Positions 14,114-18,022 of a stretch of 18,022 nucleotides of DNA are shown one piece after another. This DNA comes from an uncultured Selenomonadales bacterium (GTDB lineage: Bacteria; Bacillota; Negativicutes; Selenomonadales; Selenomonadaceae). A program made the position numbers and the translations under genes. How positions within the stretch are numbered: the stretch's first letter is position 1; every line of letters begins with the position of its first letter. Under the pieces are notes generated by a model. The model made no database searches and was not told the origin of the DNA. It saw only the letters and a program-made list of their open reading frames with translations. The DNA lies in contig CALEPR010000144.1 in assembly GCA_937910665.1 (NCBI GenBank), positions 1 to 18,022 of the forward strand. Direction: 5' to 3'.

Positions 14114-14190
14114 CGGCAATTCGATTAAACTTCAGCTTAACTAATCGCAGAAATAAATTTTAAAAATTTTCTCGGCTTAATCGTTGCCCG
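14114..14190. repeat. Inverted repeat in the rpmC-rpsQ spacer
   Basis: CGGCAATTCGATTAA (14114-14128) is the near reverse complement of TTAATCGTTGCCCG (14177-14190), apart from a two-base bulge and one extra G. The loop of about 48 nt contains TTTTAAAAATTTT. It could be a processing or attenuation structure in this 126-bp gap, which contains no ORF. Confidence 0.4.
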
Positions 14191-14200
14191 ACTTAAAGAA

Positions 14201-14401
14201 TTATTTTCTGATTCCGAGTTCAATTTCGCGCTGAACAGTTTTAACTTGCGCGATAGATTTTTTCACTTCGCGGAGGCGCATCGGATTTTCAAGCTGACCT
14301 GTTGCGTGCTGAAAGCGAAGATTGAAAAGTTCTTCTTTCAGCGATTGAAGTTTCTGAACCTGTTCGTCCGCGCTCATATCGCGAATTTCATCAACCTTCA
14401 T
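14201..14401 (-). CDS. rpmC: 50S ribosomal protein L29
   Basis: Two-helix protein near the exit tunnel that helps dock trigger factor and SRP; 66 aa. The start is the ATG at 14399-14401 (MKVDEIRDMSADEQVQKLQS); sequence further upstream in this frame is a shadow of the rplP tail. The core motif ELFNLRFQHATGQLENPMRL is diagnostic. Its first 11 nt overlap the end of rplP, which suggests coupled translation. Confidence 0.96.
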   Translation of the reverse strand: MKVDEIRDMSADEQVQKLQSLKEELFNLRFQHATGQLENPMRLREVKKSIAQVKTVQREIELGIRK

Positions 14402-14951
14402 GAGCTTCACCGCCTTTTTCTTTTTCAGCTTCTGCCTCAGCTTCAGCTGCCGCTTCCTTAGCTTCCTCGACTGCCGCCGCATGTGCTGCCTTCTTCGCGT
14501 CCGCTAAACTTTCATTGACGACAGGAACATAAACATCTCCTTGACCTTCGTTCTCGATGAACTTGGTTTTAATCGGAAGTTTATGACCTGCAAGACGCAT
14601 TGCCTCTGCTGCAACTTCACGCGGAACTCCAGCCATTTCAAAAAGCACACGACCGGGTTTGACAACTGCAACCCAGTACTCCGGCGAACCTTTACCTGAA
14701 CCCATGCGCGTTTCAGCAGGTTTCGCAGTGACAGGTTTGTCAGGAAAAATTTTAATCCAAACTTGTCCGCCGCGACGAATGTAACGCGTCATTGCAATAC
14801 GCGCCGCTTCAATCTGTCTGTTTGTGATCCAAGCAGGTTCAAGAGCAACAAGACCGTACTGTCCGTGAGCAATTTTGTTTCCGCTGTTCGCTTTGCCTTT
14901 CATGCGTCCGCGAAATTGTTTGCGGTATTTAACTCTCTTCGGCATCAACAT
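14391..14951 (-). CDS. rplP: 50S ribosomal protein L16 with long Ala/Glu-rich C-terminal tail
   Basis: Large-subunit protein near the A-site tRNA elbow. Residues 1-139 are a normal L16: MLMPKRVKYRKQFRGRMKG, WITNRQIEAARIAMTRYIRR, VWIKIFPDKPVTAKPAETRM, GSPEYWVAVVKPGRVLFEM and AMRLAGHKLPIKTKFI. Bacterial L16 usually stops at about 137-145 residues; this one runs to 186, adding a tail of about 45 aa rich in Ala, Glu and Lys, probably helical and acidic. The tail's last codons overlap the rpmC start. The ATG shares one base with the rpsC stop (TAATG), so translation is probably coupled to rpsC. Confidence 0.96.
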   Translation of the reverse strand: MLMPKRVKYRKQFRGRMKGKANSGNKIAHGQYGLVALEPAWITNRQIEAARIAMTRYIRRGGQVWIKIFPDKPVTAKPAETRMGSGKGSPEYWVAVVKPGRVLFEMAGVPREVAAEAMRLAGHKLPIKTKFIENEGQGDVYVPVVNESLADAKKAAHAAAVEEAKEAAAEAEAEAEKEKGGEAHEG

Positions 14952-15628
14952 TATGCGTCACTCCCTTCGACAGGCTGAACGCTTTCGTCTTTAGTTTTTC
15001 TTTCGGGAAGAATTTCGCCTTTGAAAATCCAAACTTTAATTCCAATTCGTCCGTAAGTTGTATTAGCCTCAGCAAAACCGTAGTCAATATCAGCGCGGAG
15101 AGTGTGAAGTGGAATTGAACCTTCGCGGTAAGATTCCGAGCGAGCAATTTCTGCGCCGCCCAAGCGACCGCTGCACATGATTTTAATTCCCTTCGCTCCC
15201 AATCTCATCGTGCGACCGACTGACTGTTTCATTGCGCGACGAAAAGCAATTCTGCGCTCCAACTGCGCCGCAATATTTTCAGCAACCAAAGTTGCATCCA
15301 AATCCGGCTGCTTAATTTCGCTGATGTTAATATCTAACTTTTTATCTGTGAACTTTTTCAAGCTGTCCTTAATTTGTTCGATTCCCGAACCGCCGCGCCC
15401 GATAACCATTCCGGGCTTTGCGGTGTGAATAGTCAACTTGAGACGGTTTTTAGACCTCTCGGTTTCAATGCGCGAAACGCCGGATGCCATGAGCTGCTTT
15501 TTGAGTTCCTTGCGAATTTTAATATCTTCATGGAGATTTTTTGCAAAATCTTTGTCGGCGTACCATTTCGCGTCCCAAGTTTTTACAATTCCAAGGCGTA
15601 TTCCGTGCGGATGTACCTTCTGACCCAA
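14951..15628 (-). CDS. rpsC: 30S ribosomal protein S3
   Basis: mRNA-entry-channel protein of the small-subunit head; 225 aa, within the usual 210-235. N-terminal GQKVHPHGIRLGIVKTWDAK; the KH domain has KPGMVIGRGGSGIEQIK (GxxG loop); the C-terminal domain has RTMRLGAKGIKIMCSGRLGG and EGSIPLHTLRADIDYGFAEA. The start is TTG (15626-15628), 8 nt after GGAGG. The order rplV-rpsC-rplP is conserved. Confidence 0.97.
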   Translation of the reverse strand: MGQKVHPHGIRLGIVKTWDAKWYADKDFAKNLHEDIKIRKELKKQLMASGVSRIETERSKNRLKLTIHTAKPGMVIGRGGSGIEQIKDSLKKFTDKKLDINISEIKQPDLDATLVAENIAAQLERRIAFRRAMKQSVGRTMRLGAKGIKIMCSGRLGGAEIARSESYREGSIPLHTLRADIDYGFAEANTTYGRIGIKVWIFKGEILPERKTKDESVQPVEGSDA

Positions 15629-15670
15629 ACCGCTTACCTCCTTTTTAATTTCAAATTTTTTCAGTTCAAA

Positions 15671-16045
15671 TTATTTTTTATCTTCGTTCAGAGTTTCCTC
15701 AGCCTGTTCGGCAACCATAACCGTTATGTGTGAAGTGTGTTTCAAAATTCCGAACGCCTGACCGCGTGAGCGCGGATGGATTCTTTTCAGCGTAGGACCT
15801 TGATCCACAAAACAAGTTGACACATAAAGTTTGTCGGTGTCCATATCAAAATTATTTTCAGCGTTAGCGACGGCTGACTGCAAAACTTTTTCAAGCAGTC
15901 TTGCACCGCGTTTAGGCGTAAATTTCAAAATTGCAAAAGCGTCGTCAACTTTCTTGCCGCGAATTAAATTCATGACAATCCTGACTTTGCGCGGAGCGAT
16001 TCTGACATATTTCGCAACCGATTTAATTTCTTTAATCTCTGCCAC
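15671..16045 (-). CDS. rplV: 50S ribosomal protein L22
   Basis: Exit-tunnel constriction protein with a long beta hairpin, the site of many macrolide-resistance changes; 124 aa (usual 110-120). SVAKYVRIAPRKVRIVMNLI, GKKVDDAFAILKFTPKRGAR, LEKVLQSAVANAENNFDMD and the hairpin PTLKRIHPRSRGQAFGI are diagnostic. GTG start (16043-16045) after GGGAGG (16053-16058). rpsS should end just upstream but is absent: only a repeat and then Bacteroidetes-type DNA follow. This is the last native gene before the junction. Confidence 0.97.
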   Translation of the reverse strand: MAEIKEIKSVAKYVRIAPRKVRIVMNLIRGKKVDDAFAILKFTPKRGARLLEKVLQSAVANAENNFDMDTDKLYVSTCFVDQGPTLKRIHPRSRGQAFGILKHTSHITVMVAEQAEETLNEDKK

Positions 16046-16061
16046 TTGAAAACCTCCCCTC

Positions 16062-16135
16062 TTTTCAATTAGGAATTAGGAATGAGGAATTAGGAATGAA
16101 ATAATTCTTAATTTTTTATTCTTAATTCTCAATTA
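16062..16135. repeat. AATTAGGAAT low-complexity repeat at the taxonomic junction
   Basis: From 16067 to about 16097 the + strand has AATTAGGA/AATGAGGA units like the native palindromes. From about 16102 it changes to TTAATTTTTTATTCTTAATT-type sequence, a style common in Bacteroidetes spacers (from memory). The expected TTCCTCATTCC right arm of the native family is missing. The change between two genomes appears to fall here, near 16100. Confidence 0.6.
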
Positions 16136-16154
16136 TTCGTGCAATGCCATCGCT

Positions 16155-16859
16155 TCACATCTTGAACGACACGGGGACGACAAACAACGTCCGGCATGGC
16201 TGGTCGTCTTGATAGCCGGGTTTCCACTTTGGCATGAGCTTCATCACCCTCATCACCTCCTGCGACATGCGTGGCTCGTCGCTCTTCTCTATTTTGCAGT
16301 CGCTCGTGGGGCCGTCCTTGTTTATCACAAACGAGACGACCACCTGCCCCTGGATGTGATATTTCGACAGCAAATCGGGGTATTTCAAGTTTGACGTAAG
16401 CCATCGTGTGAAGCCTCCCATGCCGCCAGGGAACTCGGGCACCTGCTGCACTTTCTTGAAATGGATGGGATCGTCGTCGTGAACGAGAGGCACCGTGTTG
16501 GTGTCATCCGTTTTTGTTGAGTCGGCCGCCGATACCTCTGCCTCGATATGAGCCACCTCGACACTCGCCTCAACACTCTTCACCACCTCGGCCACGGGGT
16601 CGTCGACGGCAACTACCACTATCTTCACTTCGGGCTCAACCACCGCCGACGAAATCATGTCTTGCGGCTCAGGCACAGGCAGTTCGGGCAATTCCTCGAC
16701 GAAAAAGTCGTCGGCAGGCATGTCAGGGGCAATGCTCTTCTCGCGGAAAGGAAGATGAAGTGCTGCCACTAACAACCCCACCGCAACAGCTCCACCCAAC
16801 AGCAAACGCCATCCACGCGAGTGCTCAAGGTCGGCTTTATGTGATTTCTTAATTTCCAC
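16155..16859 (-). CDS. TonB-family energy transducer (Bacteroidetes type)
   Basis: 234 aa inner-membrane protein that passes proton-motive energy to outer-membrane TonB-dependent transporters. N-terminal EIKKSHKADLEHSRGWRLLL is the usual opening of Bacteroidetes TonB proteins, with one membrane helix at about 17-36. A periplasmic linker rich in Pro, Glu, Val and Asp (about 40-130) follows, then the TonB C-terminal domain: PEFPGGMGGFTRWLTSNLKY, IQGQVVVSFVINKDG and MPKWKPG, ending VVPVSFKM. It starts with GTG (16857-16859); an in-frame stop lies three codons upstream, so no earlier start is possible. It is divergent from the porQ-like gene. Codon use and gene type do not belong with the ribosomal cluster to its left. 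Confidence 0.9.
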   Translation of the reverse strand: MEIKKSHKADLEHSRGWRLLLGGAVAVGLLVAALHLPFREKSIAPDMPADDFFVEELPELPVPEPQDMISSAVVEPEVKIVVVAVDDPVAEVVKSVEASVEVAHIEAEVSAADSTKTDDTNTVPLVHDDDPIHFKKVQQVPEFPGGMGGFTRWLTSNLKYPDLLSKYHIQGQVVVSFVINKDGPTSDCKIEKSDEPRMSQEVMRVMKLMPKWKPGYQDDQPCRTLFVVPVSFKM

Positions 16860-16874
16860 CCTTTGTTATACTAA

Positions 16875-16892
16875 AACGCAAAACATTGCGTT
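16875..16892. promoter_or_regulatory. Perfect inverted repeat in the TonB-gene leader
   Basis: AACGCAA (16875-16881) and TTGCGTT (16886-16892) form a 7-bp perfect palindrome with a 4-nt loop. It lies between the tonB candidate promoter and its start codon. It could be an operator or an mRNA hairpin; which one cannot be told. Confidence 0.35.
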
Positions 16893-16911
16893 ATATTATC
16901 ATAATCAGTCA

Positions 16912-16919
16912 CAAAATTA
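16912..16919 (-). promoter_or_regulatory. Candidate Bacteroidetes -7 element for the TonB gene
   Basis: On the minus strand TAATTTTG fits TAnnTTTG, the Bacteroidetes primary-sigma -7 motif. It would give a leader of about 45 nt. No clear -33 TTTG was found. Confidence 0.4.
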
Positions 16920-16941
16920 GCACAGATAATTAAAAAATTAT

Positions 16942-16949
16942 TACCTTTG
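16942..16949 (+). promoter_or_regulatory. Candidate Bacteroidetes -7 element for the porQ-like gene
   Basis: TACCTTTG matches TAnnTTTG and lies 24 nt before the ATG at 16974, a usual distance for Bacteroidetes. There is no Shine-Dalgarno before the start, as is normal in that phylum. The -33 element is unclear. Confidence 0.5.
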
Positions 16950-16973
16950 CGAAAGTTTTACAGAAAAAAGTAG

Positions 16974-17921
16974 ATGAAAAAGACATTTTCAGTGATTATA
17001 GCGGTGATAATCTCCATTGCTGCCGCCAACGCCCAAGAAAGCCAGACGGAATACAATTTCCTCCGTCTGCCTATGAGTGCACATGCCGGTGCCCTTGGCG
17101 GTGACAACATATCGATTATCGAAGACGACGAGGCTCTTATCTTCAACAACCCTGCCCTGCTTTCAACGGTGAGCGACAAGACGATAAACCTCAACTATCT
17201 GAACTATATGTCGGGTGCGAACTGCCTCAGTGCGGCATTCAACAAGATAATAAAGGAGCGTGCTTCGGTGGCTGTTTCGGCTCAATATGTCGATTATGGA
17301 AAGATGAAGCAGACCGACGAGAACAATGTGCAATGGGGCGAGTTCTCGGCTAAGGATATTTCCATTGCGGGTTATTTCTCGTATCTACTCACCGACCAGC
17401 TGGCAGGTGGTGTTACGGCAAAGTTCATCACGTCGTACATCGGCGACTATAACTCCATTGGCGTGGGCGTGGACCTTGGACTGAACTACTACAATTCCGA
17501 CTTAGACCTCTCGGCATCGATAGTTGCAAAGAACCTCGGCGGACAAGTGAAAGCCTACGACGACAACTACGAGAAGATGCCTATCGACATACAGATTGGT
17601 GCCACAAAGCGACTCTCGCACACTCCATTCCGATTCTCGCTGACGGCGGTAGACCTCAATCATTGGAACTATAAGTTCATCAACCACTTCGTCATCGGAG
17701 CCGACATCATCATCACTCCAAACATCTGGGTCGGAGGTGGATATAACTTCCGCCGTGCTAACGACATGCAGATTTCCGGTCTCGACGACAAGAGCAACCA
17801 TGGTGCTGGTCTGTCGTTTGGCGCTGGTCTTAATCTCGAGCGATTCAAGGTGAACGTGTCGTATGGCAAGTACCACGTCTCATCGGCGTCGATTCTCATC
17901 GGCGTGGCGTACGCTATTTAA
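16974..17921 (+). CDS. porQ: Type IX secretion system protein PorQ-like
   Basis: 315 aa outer-membrane beta-barrel protein of the PorV/PorQ group. PorQ belongs to the Bacteroidetes type IX system and works with the PorU/PorV/PorZ attachment complex at the cell surface. A clear signal peptide (MKKTFSVIIAVIISIAAANA, cleavage before Gln) is followed by the family's start: YNFLRLPMSAHAGALGGDN, then DDEALIFNNPALLS and LNYLNYMSGANCLSAA. The rest is alternating beta strands ending in GVAYAI, a typical barrel end. In Prevotella-like genomes porQ is often next to cmk (from memory), which would lie beyond the window. ATG start with a candidate -7 element upstream. The family is well supported; PorQ rather than another PorV-like paralogue is likely. 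Confidence 0.85.
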   Translation: MKKTFSVIIAVIISIAAANAQESQTEYNFLRLPMSAHAGALGGDNISIIEDDEALIFNNPALLSTVSDKTINLNYLNYMSGANCLSAAFNKIIKERASVAVSAQYVDYGKMKQTDENNVQWGEFSAKDISIAGYFSYLLTDQLAGGVTAKFITSYIGDYNSIGVGVDLGLNYYNSDLDLSASIVAKNLGGQVKAYDDNYEKMPIDIQIGATKRLSHTPFRFSLTAVDLNHWNYKFINHFVIGADIIITPNIWVGGGYNFRRANDMQISGLDDKSNHGAGLSFGAGLNLERFKVNVSYGKYHVSSASILIGVAYAI

Positions 17922-18022
17922 TGCATAATGAATAATGCACAAATTATAATACTATAGTTCGTTAAATTTTGAAAAACTACGCCGCATTAGCGACGCCATA
18001 ATATAAGAGTTCTTTGAAATCG
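17922..18022. other. Intergenic DNA after porQ with short AATGCATAATGAATAATGC repeat
   Basis: About 100 bp without an ORF. It begins with a TAATGCATAATGAATAATGC low-complexity repeat (17920-17939), a spacer type seen in Bacteroidetes. The remainder up to the window end has no recognisable gene, terminator or clear TAnnTTTG element. Confidence 0.5.

Noticed and set aside
14402..14482. Longer N-terminus for rpmC
   Set aside because: These codons are a shadow of the rplP tail; L29 normally starts at MKVDEIRD, and ATG 14401 fits family length.
16155..17921. Horizontal transfer of Bacteroidetes genes into a Firmicute
   Set aside because: TonB and type IX secretion parts need an outer membrane and their own partners, no mobility genes are present, and the break lies in a repeat; an assembly join explains this more simply.

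Overview
The window is mostly one long minus-strand stretch (about 16050 down to 1) of a low-GC, Shine-Dalgarno-using Gram-positive-type (Firmicutes) bacterium. It carries the lower part of the S10 cluster plus the spc and alpha ribosomal-protein clusters, followed by fatty-acid-synthesis genes. In transcription order: rplV, rpsC, rplP, rpmC, rpsQ, rplN, rplX, rplE, rpsN (zinc type), rpsH, rplF, rplR, rpsE, rpmD, rplO, secY, a four-helix-bundle ORF, adk, infA, rpmJ, rpsM, rpsK, rpsD, rpoA, rplQ, then fabG, acpP, a FabK-type reductase and fabF, which is cut by the window start. The S4 N-terminus, the zinc S14, the L24 cysteines and the AAATTTTT-rich spacers suggest a Firmicute, perhaps Negativicutes (tentative; from memory of family sequences).

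From about 16100 to the right end the DNA changes character. It carries two Bacteroidetes genes in divergent orientation: a TonB-family energy transducer (minus) and a PorQ-type type IX secretion protein (plus). Both have Bacteroidetes -7 elements (TAnnTTTG) and no strong Shine-Dalgarno. rpsS, rplB and the rest of the S10 genes should precede rplV but are missing. The switch falls inside a low-complexity AATTAGGAAT repeat, so a metagenome-assembly join between two organisms is the simplest reading. The left end (fabF C-terminal half, about 1-600) also reads like a Bacteroidetes-type ketosynthase and may be a second foreign piece.

The most interesting native structure is a family of imperfect palindromes built from degenerate 7-bp units (about AGGAATT / AGGAATG). 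They sit between many of the operon genes (2320-2381, 2640-2696, 6052-6115, around 11050-11200, perhaps 16062-16135). One copy (7734-8157, between secY and adk) has the same arms, pairing at 22 of 27 positions, but carries a complete gene in its loop. That gene encodes a 23S-rRNA-intervening-sequence-type four-helix-bundle protein. The left arm supplies the gene's stop codon and the right arm its ribosome-binding site, and the left arm is also translated into the N-terminus of adenylate kinase. The layout resembles rRNA intervening sequences (stem with ORF in the loop) but lies in an mRNA operon.

Functionally, the native region makes ribosomal proteins, the protein translocation channel, initiation factor 1, RNA polymerase alpha and the core elongation cycle of type II fatty acid synthesis. 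Two matching candidate sigma-70 promoters (TAGACA-17 bp-TA-rich -10) lie before rpmJ and before fabG, so the alpha cluster and the fab genes probably form their own transcription units. No RNA genes, CRISPR arrays, transposases or origins were seen, and no gene-free stretch exceeds 300 bp.
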